From: Bacteroidales bacterium UBA4621
Lineage (GTDB): Bacteria > Bacteroidota > Bacteroidia > Bacteroidales > Paludibacteraceae
DNA length: 17,800 nt
Direction of reading: 5' to 3'
Assembly: GCA_002387325.1 (NCBI GenBank)
Contig: DGIN01000061.1
Span: 2,242 to 20,041 of the forward strand
Made by a program: the position numbers and the translations under genes. Each line of letters starts with the position of its first letter. Within the stretch, counting starts at the first letter, position 1. Under the pieces are notes generated by a model. The model was not told the origin of the DNA. It was given only the letters and a program-made list of their open reading frames with translations, and did no database searches. This document shows positions 7,307 through 14,850 of the stretch, piece by piece.

Positions 7307-7894
7307 ATGAAGAAGTTTATGCCATGGATTGTAGTGCTGGCAGTAGTGACACTGCTGGCTGTTTGGGGTGTGGGTTGCTATAACGAGATGGTAACCAAAG
7401 AAGAAACTGTAGAGACCTCGTGGGGCGATGTGCAGACCCATTACCAGCGTCGTGCCGACCTCATTCCGAACCTTGTAAACACCGTAAAGGGCTATGCAGA
7501 GCATGAGAACAGCACCCTGCAAGAAGTAATAGAAGCCCGTGCAAAAGCCACACAGATAACCATAGATCCAACCAATGCTACTCCCGAACAGTTGGCGGCT
7601 TATCAGTCGGCACAAGGCGAACTAAGCCAGGCACTCGGACGGCTGATGGCAGTTTCGGAAGCCTATCCCGACCTAAAAGCGAACACGAATTTCCGCGATC
7701 TGCAGGCACAATTAGAGGGGACGGAGAACCGTATTGCCGTGGCACGGCAGAACTACAACGAGGCAGTAAAAGATTTCAATACCTATATCCGCCGTTTCCC
7801 GAAAAACATCGTAGCATCGATGTTCGGTTTCGAGAAAAAGAACTATTTCGAAGCGGACGCTATGGCAGCGAAAGCACCCGAGGTGAATTTTTAA
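7307..7894 (+). CDS. LemA family protein
   Basis: LemA proteins are small membrane-anchored coiled proteins of unclear function, often encoded beside TPM-domain genes. The 195-residue protein has one N-terminal transmembrane segment (about residues 5-24, after MKK) and then the all-helical LemA domain. Conserved family features are ETSWGDVQTHYQRRADLIPNL, then VKGYAEHE, a LGRLMAVSEAYPDLKAN segment and the C-terminal NYNEAVKDFNTYIRRFP block. The ATG is preceded by an AT-rich octamer repeat rather than a Shine-Dalgarno. Topology is probably short N-terminus in the cytoplasm and domain outside. An incomplete promoter lies at 7208, and hflX follows after 130 bases of repeat-rich spacer. Confidence 0.93.
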   Translation: MKKFMPWIVVLAVVTLLAVWGVGCYNEMVTKEETVETSWGDVQTHYQRRADLIPNLVNTVKGYAEHENSTLQEVIEARAKATQITIDPTNATPEQLAAYQSAQGELSQALGRLMAVSEAYPDLKANTNFRDLQAQLEGTENRIAVARQNYNEAVKDFNTYIRRFPKNIVASMFGFEKKNYFEADAMAAKAPEVNF

Positions 7895-7898
7895 GGGA

Positions 7899-7920
7899 CA
7901 AAGAACAAAGAACAAAATGG
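7899..7920. repeat. CAAAGAA heptamer repeat after lemA
   Basis: Two CAAAGAA units are followed by CAAAATGG. The same sequence with one extra unit recurs after hflX at 9419-9447, so the two consecutive spacers carry the same repeat in the same orientation. Confidence 0.75.
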
Positions 7921-7978
7921 AGCAGAATAGTCGAAGGTATTTTGTCTTTCAACCCGAAGGGAGGTCTATTGTCTATCA

Positions 7979-8020
7979 GCGAGCAATGCGAGCGGTCTAA
8001 CAGCCGTAGGCGGTCTAACA
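7979..8020. repeat. GCGAGC and GCGGTCTAACA direct repeats before hflX
   Basis: GCGAGC occurs at 7979-7984 and 7988-7993. The 11-mer GCGGTCTAACA occurs exactly at 7992-8002 and 8010-8020, offset by 18 bases, and ends four bases before the hflX ATG. No Shine-Dalgarno is present. Confidence 0.7.
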
Positions 8021-8024
8021 AGAA

Positions 8025-9404
8025 ATGATTGAGATAAAAGACGAAACAGTATATGCGGTGCTGGTGGGGTTGATTACACCGGAGCAGTCAGAAGAACGCA
8101 CCAAAGAGTATTTGGATGAGTTGGCTTTCTTGGCGGATACGAACCATATCATACCCGTCAAGCGTTTTGTACAGCGGCTCGAACAGCCGAATACAAGTAC
8201 CTACGTGGGTGAGGGCAAGTTGCAGGAGATAAAGGAATATATCAACAGAACCACCAACTCCGACTCCCCTGCCCCCCTCAGAGAGGGGGTACAAGCAGTA
8301 CCTCCGTTGAGTCCCTCCTTTGGAGGGGTTGGGGAGGTCAGTGTTGTCATTTTCGATGACGAACTGTCCCCGCGGCAGTTACGCAATATAGAGCGAGAAC
8401 TGAACACCTTGCCCAACGGCAAGCAGGGACATGTGCGGGTGATGGACAGAACGATACTGATTTTGGAGATTTTCCTGCAACGTGCGCAGACCAGTTACGC
8501 CAAGACGCAGGTGGAGATGGCGCACCTGCAATATATGCTACCCCGTCTGACCCGAATGTGGTCTCACCTTGACCGTCAGCGCGGTGGCGGCACGACCAGC
8601 CGTGGTATGGGTGAGACCCAGATAGAAGCGGACAAACGGATTATCGGTCAACGTATCGCCCTGTTGCGAGAGGATTTGAAGAAGATTGACAAGCAGATGG
8701 CGACCCAACGCCAGAACCGTGGCAAGATGGTGCGTGTGGCGTTGGTGGGCTATACCAACGTGGGCAAATCGACGCTGATGAACCTGTTGAGCAAGTCGGA
8801 CGTGTTCGCGGAGAACAAACTCTTTGCCACGCTGGATACTACCGTGCGCAAGGTTACAATAGACAATCTGCCGTTCCTGCTGAGCGATACGGTGGGATTT
8901 ATCCGCAAACTGCCGCACCACCTGGTGGAGTCGTTCAAATCCACTTTGGACGAGGTGCGGGAGGCGGACTTGCTGATACACGTGGTGGATATCTCGCACC
9001 CGAATTTCGAAGAGCAGTACGAGGTGGTGGAAAAGACCATCAACGATCTGCTGACGCACGAAGAGACTATACAAGAAGGCAAGCCGTGGTCGGGCAAAAA
9101 CAAAGAGAAACGGGTAGAGAAACGTGTGGCGGACATACCGCGCATCGTAGTATTCAACAAGATAGATGCTTTTACCTACACGCCCAAAGAGGAGGACGAT
9201 CTGACCCCGGTGAAACGGGAAAATATATCGCTTGAGGAGTTGCAGCGGACATGGATGGCGAAACTGCAGGACGATTGCATCTTTATTTCTGCAAAGAACA
9301 AGGACAATATAGAGGCGTTGAAACAGTTGATGTACGACCGTATCAAGGCGATACACGTAAAACGGTATCCGTACAACGACTTTATTTTCCAGCGTTACGA
9401 ATAG
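8025..9404 (+). CDS. hflX: GTPase HflX with an in-frame palindromic insertion
   Basis: HflX is a ribosome-associated GTPase that splits stalled or stress-arrested 70S ribosomes. The 459-residue protein has the N-terminal HflX domain (TYVGEGKLQEIK near 59-70), the MLPRLTRMWSHLDRQRGGG linker region, and a GTPase domain. In that domain G1 is GYTNVGKST (242-250, Lys248), G3 is DTVG (288-291), G4 is NKID (378-381) and G5 is SAK (422-424). It is longer than the roughly 420 residues usual for Bacteroidales. Residues 80-105, just before VVIFDDELSPRQLRNIE, are rich in Pro, Gly and Ser and are encoded by a hairpin-rich DNA block that looks inserted. The reading frame stays open, so the protein is probably functional. 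A charged Lys/Glu segment also precedes G4. Confidence 0.96.
   Translation: MIEIKDETVYAVLVGLITPEQSEERTKEYLDELAFLADTNHIIPVKRFVQRLEQPNTSTYVGEGKLQEIKEYINRTTNSDSPAPLREGVQAVPPLSPSFGGVGEVSVVIFDDELSPRQLRNIERELNTLPNGKQGHVRVMDRTILILEIFLQRAQTSYAKTQVEMAHLQYMLPRLTRMWSHLDRQRGGGTTSRGMGETQIEADKRIIGQRIALLREDLKKIDKQMATQRQNRGKMVRVALVGYTNVGKSTLMNLLSKSDVFAENKLFATLDTTVRKVTIDNLPFLLSDTVGFIRKLPHHLVESFKSTLDEVREADLLIHVVDISHPNFEEQYEVVEKTINDLLTHEETIQEGKPWSGKNKEKRVEKRVADIPRIVVFNKIDAFTYTPKEEDDLTPVKRENISLEELQRTWMAKLQDDCIFISAKNKDNIEALKQLMYDRIKAIHVKRYPYNDFIFQRYE
8262..8339. repeat. Palindromic repeat element inserted in frame within hflX
   Basis: The 78-base block starts GACTCCCC and ends GGGGAGGTC, a near-perfect terminal inverted repeat that continues inward as C-rich and G-rich arms. 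Inside are three hairpins: CCCCCTC-AGA-GAGGGGG, GTAC-AAGCA-GTAC and CCCTCC-TTT-GGAGGG. Its length equals 26 codons, and it encodes DSPAPLREGV through GGVGEV. The composition differs sharply from the surrounding hflX sequence. From memory, similar C/G-tract palindromes occur between genes in Bacteroidales, which would make this a dispersed repeat caught inside a gene. No transposase is present. Confidence 0.75.
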
Positions 9405-9418
9405 GAACACTGAAAAGG

Positions 9419-9447
9419 CAAAGAACAAAGAACGAAGAACAAAATGG
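9419..9447. repeat. CAAAGAA heptamer repeat after hflX
   Basis: Three seven-base units (CAAAGAA, CAAAGAA, CGAAGAA) precede CAAAATGG, matching the block at 7899-7920. Its last 13 bases also pair with 9478-9495. Confidence 0.75.
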
Positions 9448-9510
9448 TGTTGAGCTGTCGGGGTATTGGGGTTCTGTCCATTGTCTTTTGTTCTTAAGTC
9501 CTAAAAGGAC
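9435..9510 (+). other. Inverted repeats in the hflX-pyrG spacer
   Basis: AAGAACAAAA (9435-9444) pairs perfectly with TTTTGTTCTT (9486-9495), and the adjoining TGG pairs with CCA at 9478-9480 across a five-base bulge. A small hairpin, GTCCT-AAA-AGGAC, follows at 9498-9510. No T tract follows, so a terminator is not clear. It could be a pyrG leader structure. Confidence 0.4.
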
Positions 9511-9531
9511 GGTCAAATAACTAAACATACA

Positions 9532-11157
9532 ATGACAAAGTACATTTTTGTAACCGGTGGTGTGGCTTCCTCATTGGGGAAGGGTATCATCGCCGCCTCG
9601 TTGGGTAACCTGCTCAAAGCCAGAGGTTTCCGAGTAACCAATCAGAAACTGGATCCGTACATCAATGTAGATCCGGGTACGCTCAACCCCTACGAACACG
9701 GCGAATGTTATGTAACGGAAGACGGACACGAGGCGGATCTTGACCTCGGGCATTACGAGCGTTTCCTTGACGTACGCACACATAAGGCAAACAATATCAC
9801 CACGGGACGTATCTATCAGACGGTGATAGAGAAAGAGCGGCGCGGTGATTTCCTCGGCAAGACGGTTCAGGTAGTGCCGCATATCACCGATGAGATCAAA
9901 CACCAGATACGTATTCTCGGCGAGACGGGCAAATATGACTTTGTCATTACGGAAATAGGCGGTACGGTGGGGGATATAGAGAGCCTGCCATATATAGAAG
10001 CAGTGCGCCAGATGCGTTGGGAACTCGGGCGCGACTGCTGCTGTATCCACCTCACTTACGTGCCGTATCTCGCAGCGGCGAAAGAACTGAAAACCAAGCC
10101 GACACAACACTCGGTGAAAGACCTGCAGCAGGAGGGTGTGCAGCCCGATATTATTGTGTTGCGCACGGAGCATAGTATTCCGCAGGACGTGCGTCGCAAG
10201 GTCGCATTGTTCTGCAATGTGGCGCAAGACTGCGTGGTACAATCGATAGATGCTCCCACTATCTATCGCGTGCCGCTCAATATGTTAGCAGAAGGATTGG
10301 ATATGGCAGTACTGCGTTGCACAGGTTTTGACACAGACAAAGTGCCTGCTCCTGATATGACACGCTGGAACACCTTTCTGCAGCACCTTGAGGGTACCAA
10401 GAAAGAAGTGCATATCGCTATTGTGGGCAAGTATGTACAACTACAAGATGCATATAAATCAATACGCGAGTCGCTCACGCACGCAGCAGCATACAACGAC
10501 CGCAAATTGGTACTGACATCTGTTTTGAGTGATGATTTAACAGAGGAGAATGTAGCCGAGCGGTTGCGTAGTCAGCAAGGGATTATCATTGCTCCCGGGT
10601 TCGGTTCGCGTGGTGTAGAAGGCAAGTTTGCCGCCCTCCAATATGCCCGCGAGAACAAAGTACCCTGTTTCGGTATATGTATGGGTATGCAATGTATGGC
10701 GATTGAGTTTGCCCGCGATGTGCTGGGGTACGCCGATGCCAATTCTACGGAGTTTGACCCGCATACCACACACAATGTGATTGATATGATGGAGGCACAA
10801 AAGCAGATGGTAAACAAAGGCGGTTCGATGCGTTTGGGGGCTTATCCGTGCCGTTTGAAAAAAGGCAGCAAGGTAGAACAGATATATTCCCCCCTTCTGA
10901 AAGACGGCAGCGATATTATCTATGAGCGTCACCGCCATCGCTATGAGTTTAACCACGACTATCAGACGGATTTTGAGCAGCACGGAATGGAGTGTGTGGG
11001 TATCAACCCAGAGTCGGGACTGGTGGAAATACTCTGTCTGAAAGCCCATCCGTGGTATATCGGTGTGCAGTTTCACCCCGAGTATTCCTCTACGGTACTC
11101 CACCCGCACCCGTTGTTTGTGGACTTTGTGAAAGCGGCAACGAAAGTCAATTTGTAA
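9532..11157 (+). CDS. pyrG: CTP synthase
   Basis: PyrG makes CTP from UTP, ATP and glutamine, the last step of pyrimidine nucleotide synthesis. The 541-residue length is typical. The N-terminal amidoligase domain (about 1-270) begins with the P-loop-like GGVASSLGKG (Lys17) and includes TEIGGTVGDIES. The C-terminal class I glutaminase domain (about 290-541) carries the PGFGSRG oxyanion region, FGICMGMQ with nucleophile Cys383, and FHPEYSS with His515 and Glu517, so the triad is complete. The ATG is the canonical family start. Its stop codon lies inside an octamer repeat that leads into hpt 27 bases later. I see no 5' G-run of the kind used for reiterative-transcription control in Gram-positive bacteria. 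Confidence 0.98.
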   Translation: MTKYIFVTGGVASSLGKGIIAASLGNLLKARGFRVTNQKLDPYINVDPGTLNPYEHGECYVTEDGHEADLDLGHYERFLDVRTHKANNITTGRIYQTVIEKERRGDFLGKTVQVVPHITDEIKHQIRILGETGKYDFVITEIGGTVGDIESLPYIEAVRQMRWELGRDCCCIHLTYVPYLAAAKELKTKPTQHSVKDLQQEGVQPDIIVLRTEHSIPQDVRRKVALFCNVAQDCVVQSIDAPTIYRVPLNMLAEGLDMAVLRCTGFDTDKVPAPDMTRWNTFLQHLEGTKKEVHIAIVGKYVQLQDAYKSIRESLTHAAAYNDRKLVLTSVLSDDLTEENVAERLRSQQGIIIAPGFGSRGVEGKFAALQYARENKVPCFGICMGMQCMAIEFARDVLGYADANSTEFDPHTTHNVIDMMEAQKQMVNKGGSMRLGAYPCRLKKGSKVEQIYSPLLKDGSDIIYERHRHRYEFNHDYQTDFEQHGMECVGINPESGLVEILCLKAHPWYIGVQFHPEYSSTVLHPHPLFVDFVKAATKVNL

Positions 11158-11184
11158 ATTCGTAAGTGTGTAAATTTGTAAATT
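11149..11184. repeat. Octamer TTTGTAAA repeat across the pyrG-hpt junction
   Basis: About four units of TTTGTAAA/TTCGTAAG type run head to tail with an 8-base period. The block contains the pyrG stop codon (11155-11157) and ends exactly at the hpt ATG. It is the reverse-orientation form of the repeat at 7273-7294. Confidence 0.7.
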
Positions 11185-11724
11185 ATGCGAAGTGTAGAAC
11201 TGAACAACCGGGTGTTTGATGAGTATATCACGCCCGACAAGATACAAGCGGCCGTGAAAGCCGTGGCGGATCGTATCAATGCGGACTATGCAGGGCGTGA
11301 ACCGCTGTTTGTCTGCGTACTGAACGGGGCTTATATCTATGCCGCCGACTTGTTCCGTTCCATCAATCTTCATTCGGAGATAACGTTTGTGCGGCTCAAA
11401 TCGTATGAAGGAACAGCCACTACGGGCAATGTACAGATGATTGTGCCGTTGCAAGAGGAGGTAAAAGACCGTGAAGTGATTGTGGTGGAAGACATAGTGG
11501 ATACGGGCATTACGATGCACGGTTTCAAGCAGTTGCTGTATGATCAAGGCGCACGGTCTGTAGCAGTTACATCGTTTCTGTTTAAGCCAGAAGCCTTGCA
11601 GCACGCTGATGCAGAACCCGAATATGTGGCAATACGCATTCCACGCAAGTTTATTCTCGGATACGGATTGGACTATGATGGTTTCGGACGCAATCTCGAT
11701 GCAGTGTATGTACTGCGCGACTGA
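11185..11724 (+). CDS. hpt: Hypoxanthine phosphoribosyltransferase
   Basis: Hpt salvages hypoxanthine (and often guanine) by joining it to PRPP, giving IMP or GMP. The 179-residue protein is a standard type I phosphoribosyltransferase. The PRPP-binding loop VVEDIVDTGITM is clear, with acidic pair Glu102/Asp103. The pyrophosphate-loop region LNGAYIYAADLFR, the flexible-loop LKSYEGTATTG and the C-terminal IPRKFILGYGLDYDG purine-site segment are also present. The ATG follows directly after a repeat block with no Shine-Dalgarno. It lies 27 bases after pyrG and could be co-transcribed with it, which would group two nucleotide-supply genes. The next gene has its own promoter just past the hpt stop. 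Confidence 0.96.
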   Translation: MRSVELNNRVFDEYITPDKIQAAVKAVADRINADYAGREPLFVCVLNGAYIYAADLFRSINLHSEITFVRLKSYEGTATTGNVQMIVPLQEEVKDREVIVVEDIVDTGITMHGFKQLLYDQGARSVAVTSFLFKPEALQHADAEPEYVAIRIPRKFILGYGLDYDGFGRNLDAVYVLRD

Positions 11725-11729
11725 TGAAA

Positions 11730-11761
11730 TTTGCAGATATGGAAAAAAAGTTGTATCTTTG
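11730..11761 (+). promoter_or_regulatory. Bacteroidetes promoter for the phospho-sugar mutase
   Basis: TTTG (11730-11733), a 20-base spacer and TATCTTTG (11754-11761) match the Bacteroidetes sigma-ABfr-type consensus TTTG...TAnnTTTG exactly. The leader to the ATG at 11795 would be about 25 bases. Confidence 0.85.
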
Positions 11762-11794
11762 CACACAATAGAAATACCTAAATAGAAAAACAAT

Positions 11795-13570
11795 ATGAAT
11801 GAAGAACTGACACGTGTAATGACCGTAGCCCAGTCGTGGCTTGACGGCAACTATGATGCCGAGACAAAGGCACAAGTGAAAGCAATGATGGAAGCCGAAG
11901 ATAAAACGGAACTCATTGACAGTTTCTATCGTACTTTGGAGTTTGGCACGGGCGGCTTGCGCGGTATTATGGGACCGGGAACCAACCGTATGAACAAGTA
12001 TATCGTAGCACAGGCCACACAAGGCTATGCCAACTATCTGCTCAAGGTGCAAGCCGAGAACGGTTTTAAGAATGTGCAGAACGGGCGAGTGGCTGTAGTG
12101 GTAGGACACGACTGCCGCAACAACGGACGCCTGTTTGCAGAGACAGTGGCTAATGTATTCTCCGCCAATGGGATAAAAGTCTATTTGTTCGAGAGCCTTC
12201 GTCCTACGCCGGAAGTAAGTTTTGCTATCCGTCGTTTGAAATGTCAGGGCGGTGTAAATGTTACCGCCAGCCACAACCCCAAAGAATATAACGGTTACAA
12301 GGCTTATTGGGAAGATGGTTCACAAGTACTTCAACCGCATGACCAGGGCATCATCAACGAGGTAAACAAAGTACAAATGGAGGACGTAAAATGGGAAGGC
12401 AACAAAGACTTGATTGAGATTATCGGCGGTGAGATTGATTATGATTATATGATGGCGGTCAAGACCGTGATGATTGATCAAGATGTTATCTTGCGCCAAA
12501 ACGACTTGAATATCGTCTATACGCCGTTGCATGGTGCGGGACGGCAAATTGTACCGATGTGCCTGCGTTCGTGGGGATTCCAGAATATCCACGTAGTGCC
12601 GGAGCAGATGGTTATCGATGGTAATTTCCCGACGGTGGTCAGTCCTAACCCGGAAAACGCCGAGGCAATGACGATGGGCATGAATCTTGGTACCAAACTG
12701 AATGCAGACCTTGTGATTGCCAGCGACCCCGATGCCGATCGTTTGGCTGTTGTATGCCGCGACAATGAGGGCAAGTGGGTAATTATCAATGGCAACCAGA
12801 CTTGTATGATGTTCTCGTATTACAACATCAAAGCCTTGAAGCGTCTTGGCAAGATGCGTCCTGAAAACTACCTTGTAAAAACCATTGTTACCAGCGAGGT
12901 TATCCGCCGTATTGCAGACAAAGAGGGAGTTACGCTCACCGATGAATATACAGGCTTCAAGTGGATTGCCAACCGTATCCGTATGTGGGAAGGCACGCAC
13001 AAGTATATCGGCGGCGGAGAAGAGAGTTTCGGTTGGCTCGGTTACGATGCAGTGCGCGACAAATGTGCTCCTTCGGCAATCTGCTTAATCTGTGAGATTG
13101 CTGCGTATGCCAAAGACCAAGGAATGTCGCTCTATGAGTATCTGCTCAATATCTATAAAGAGTTTGGTTTCCAACGCGAGACAACTATCAATGTGGTGCG
13201 TCCCGGCAAAGAAGGTGCAGAGGAAATACAGCAGATGATGGCAAACTATCGTCAGAATCCGCCGATGGAGATTGCCGGAGAGAAGGTAATCCGAATGAAA
13301 GACTACAAGTCGCTTGTAGAAAAAGACTTTGTGAATGGCGAATGGAGAGAGCAGCCTATTACAATGGCACTCAATGCCACCAGCAATGTGCTGCAGTTCT
13401 TCACCGAAGGCGGGTTGAAAGTAAGTGTCCGCCCGTCCGGTACGGAGCCAAAGATCAAGTTCTACTTTGAGATTCCTGCCGATATGCCTACTACAGCGGA
13501 CTACAAAGTCGCCACGGCAGCTGCTGAAGCGCGTGTACCAGCCATTAAAGCAAGTTTAGGCATTGAGTAA
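11795..13570 (+). CDS. Phospho-sugar mutase (phosphoglucomutase/phosphomannomutase family)
   Basis: This alpha-D-phosphohexomutase interconverts hexose 1- and 6-phosphates, most likely glucose phosphates feeding glycogen, sugar-nucleotide and glycolytic pools. All four domain signatures are visible in 591 residues. The phosphoserine loop is TASHNPKEYNGYK with Ser159. The Mg2+ loop is DPDADR (Asp311, 313, 315). The sugar-recognition loop is GGGEESFG (406-413). The phosphate-binding loop is RPSGTEPK from Arg546. Length and motif spelling place it in the long PGM2/PgcA-like group rather than the short ManB group. Glucose versus mannose preference cannot be read from motifs alone. It has its own strong promoter and is followed at once by a terminator, so it is probably monocistronic. 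Confidence 0.95.
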   Translation: MNEELTRVMTVAQSWLDGNYDAETKAQVKAMMEAEDKTELIDSFYRTLEFGTGGLRGIMGPGTNRMNKYIVAQATQGYANYLLKVQAENGFKNVQNGRVAVVVGHDCRNNGRLFAETVANVFSANGIKVYLFESLRPTPEVSFAIRRLKCQGGVNVTASHNPKEYNGYKAYWEDGSQVLQPHDQGIINEVNKVQMEDVKWEGNKDLIEIIGGEIDYDYMMAVKTVMIDQDVILRQNDLNIVYTPLHGAGRQIVPMCLRSWGFQNIHVVPEQMVIDGNFPTVVSPNPENAEAMTMGMNLGTKLNADLVIASDPDADRLAVVCRDNEGKWVIINGNQTCMMFSYYNIKALKRLGKMRPENYLVKTIVTSEVIRRIADKEGVTLTDEYTGFKWIANRIRMWEGTHKYIGGGEESFGWLGYDAVRDKCAPSAICLICEIAAYAKDQGMSLYEYLLNIYKEFGFQRETTINVVRPGKEGAEEIQQMMANYRQNPPMEIAGEKVIRMKDYKSLVEKDFVNGEWREQPITMALNATSNVLQFFTEGGLKVSVRPSGTEPKIKFYFEIPADMPTTADYKVATAAAEARVPAIKASLGIE

Positions 13571-13592
13571 TTGACCCAAAACAGGTGTATAT

Positions 13593-13630
13593 AAAAAGAG
13601 AGGTTGCTTTTTAAGCAGTCTCTCTTTTTT
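13593..13630. terminator. Bidirectional intrinsic terminator
   Basis: AAAAAGAGAG (13593-13602) pairs with CTCTCTTTTT (13620-13629), and an inner TTGCTT/AAGCAG continues the stem. A-rich and T-rich flanks let it work from both sides. It stands between the convergent mutase and lptG genes, 22 bases after the mutase stop and about 145 bases beyond the lptG stop. Confidence 0.88.
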
Positions 13631-13774
13631 GTATTATACGGAGTAGTTTTGATAGTGAACGATACGATTTATTTTGAATGATAACAATGCCCATATGCCG
13701 GCAACGGTTTTTACAGTCTTGTCTGTGAATACAGGATTTTGTATTATGTGAAGATTGACAGAATATGGTATGCA

Positions 13775-14848
13775 TCAGCGTTGAGCGCGGATATAGAGGA
13801 CGATGCCTATAGCAAGGAATATAAAATTAGGCAGCCATGCACTCATAAACGGGGACATTACGCCATTGACGGAAAAGGTGGTACTAACCGTAGAAAACAA
13901 GATATATACCGCTGTAAGAACAATGCCTATACCCAAGTTCTTTCCCATACCTCCCCTCACTTTCCTACTGCTCATTGTAACTCCAAGCAGAGTCATGATA
14001 AATGCCCCTATCGGTGAAGCCCATCGTTTGTGATACTCCGTCTCAAACGCCTGTATATTGCCGGCACCTCTGGCGGCTTGTTTCTCCATATAGTCGCGCA
14101 ACTCCGTATTGGTCATCTGTTGTGCCTCTTCGGCAGTAATGAATAACTCATAGGGTTGTATAGGAATGACAGTATCTAACCTTGTACCACGTGTCATCTG
14201 CTCCCGCATACCATCAAAATCACGCCGGATATAGTTTTCCAAATGCCAATTGTATGCCGAATCGTAGCGGATACGATCGGCAGTGATACGCGAAGTAAGT
14301 GTCTTTCCCTCAAAGTGTTCCAAGGAAGCCCGATAGCCCATACTGCTGCGTTTTTGGAAAGACTCTATATACAATATCGTTCCCGGCTCCACTTCCATCT
14401 GTACATTGCGGGCGTTTTCTGATGTAAAATGCTGGATATATTTGTCCGTAAAACTGAGCATTTTGCCGGAAGCTGGCGGAATAACATATCCCCCAAGATA
14501 GAAAGAAAACAGGAAAAGGAATGTGGCAGAGACAAAGTACGGCACCATCAACCTGTGGTAACTAATTCCTGCCGCCATCATTGCAATGATTTCACTGTTT
14601 CCTGCCAATTTAGATGTGAAAAATATCACCGAAATAAATATGAACAGCGAACTGAACATATTGGTATAGTAAGGAATAAACGGCAGATAGTAGTCAAGTA
14701 TGATTTCTTTGGTCGGTACTTGGTTTTCAAAGAAATCATCCATTTTCTCTGTCAAATCGAAGACAATGGCAATACTCAATATCAGTACAATCGAGAAAAA
14801 GAATGTACCGAGGAACTTACGAATAATATACCAATCAAGCCGTTTCAG
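13775..14848 (-). CDS. lptG: LptF/LptG-family permease (YjgP/YjgQ)
   Basis: LptG-type permeases form the inner-membrane part of the ABC machine that extracts lipopolysaccharide and passes it to the LptA bridge. The protein has N-terminal transmembrane helices, a periplasmic beta-jellyroll in the middle (about residues 120-270) and C-terminal helices, ending near LYIRAQR. LptF versus LptG identity is inferred from the tgt neighbourhood in Bacteroidales. The start is uncertain. Family members begin close to LKRLDWYIIRKFLGTFF, which is encoded here from CTG at 14848 (357 residues). No ATG, GTG or TTG exists in frame between the upstream stop at 14867-14869 and TTG at 14779. Starting at that TTG would cut into the first membrane helix. 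ATT at 14860 is another option. Downstream of tgt, same strand. Confidence 0.88.
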   Translation of the reverse strand: MKRLDWYIIRKFLGTFFFSIVLILSIAIVFDLTEKMDDFFENQVPTKEIILDYYLPFIPYYTNMFSSLFIFISVIFFTSKLAGNSEIIAMMAAGISYHRLMVPYFVSATFLFLFSFYLGGYVIPPASGKMLSFTDKYIQHFTSENARNVQMEVEPGTILYIESFQKRSSMGYRASLEHFEGKTLTSRITADRIRYDSAYNWHLENYIRRDFDGMREQMTRGTRLDTVIPIQPYELFITAEEAQQMTNTELRDYMEKQAARGAGNIQAFETEYHKRWASPIGAFIMTLLGVTMSSRKVRGGMGKNLGIGIVLTAVYILFSTVSTTFSVNGVMSPFMSAWLPNFIFLAIGIVLYIRAQR

Positions 14849-14850
14849 AT

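Noticed and set aside
8538..9428. 296-codon minus-strand frame opposite hflX
   Set aside because: It is a shadow of the GTPase domain coding strand, with low-complexity His/Leu/Val composition and no motif.
9405..9531. Nucleotide-sensing attenuator for pyrG
   Set aside because: There is no initial G-run and no terminator with a T tract; the visible inverted repeat comes from a repeat family.
10537..11850. 437-codon minus-strand frame across pyrG, hpt and the mutase promoter
   Set aside because: It covers three well-supported plus-strand features, and its translation shows no family motif.
13739..14033. Short plus-strand frames of 92 and 76 codons between the mutase and lptG
   Set aside because: They mostly overlap the lptG coding region on the other strand and show no conserved motif.
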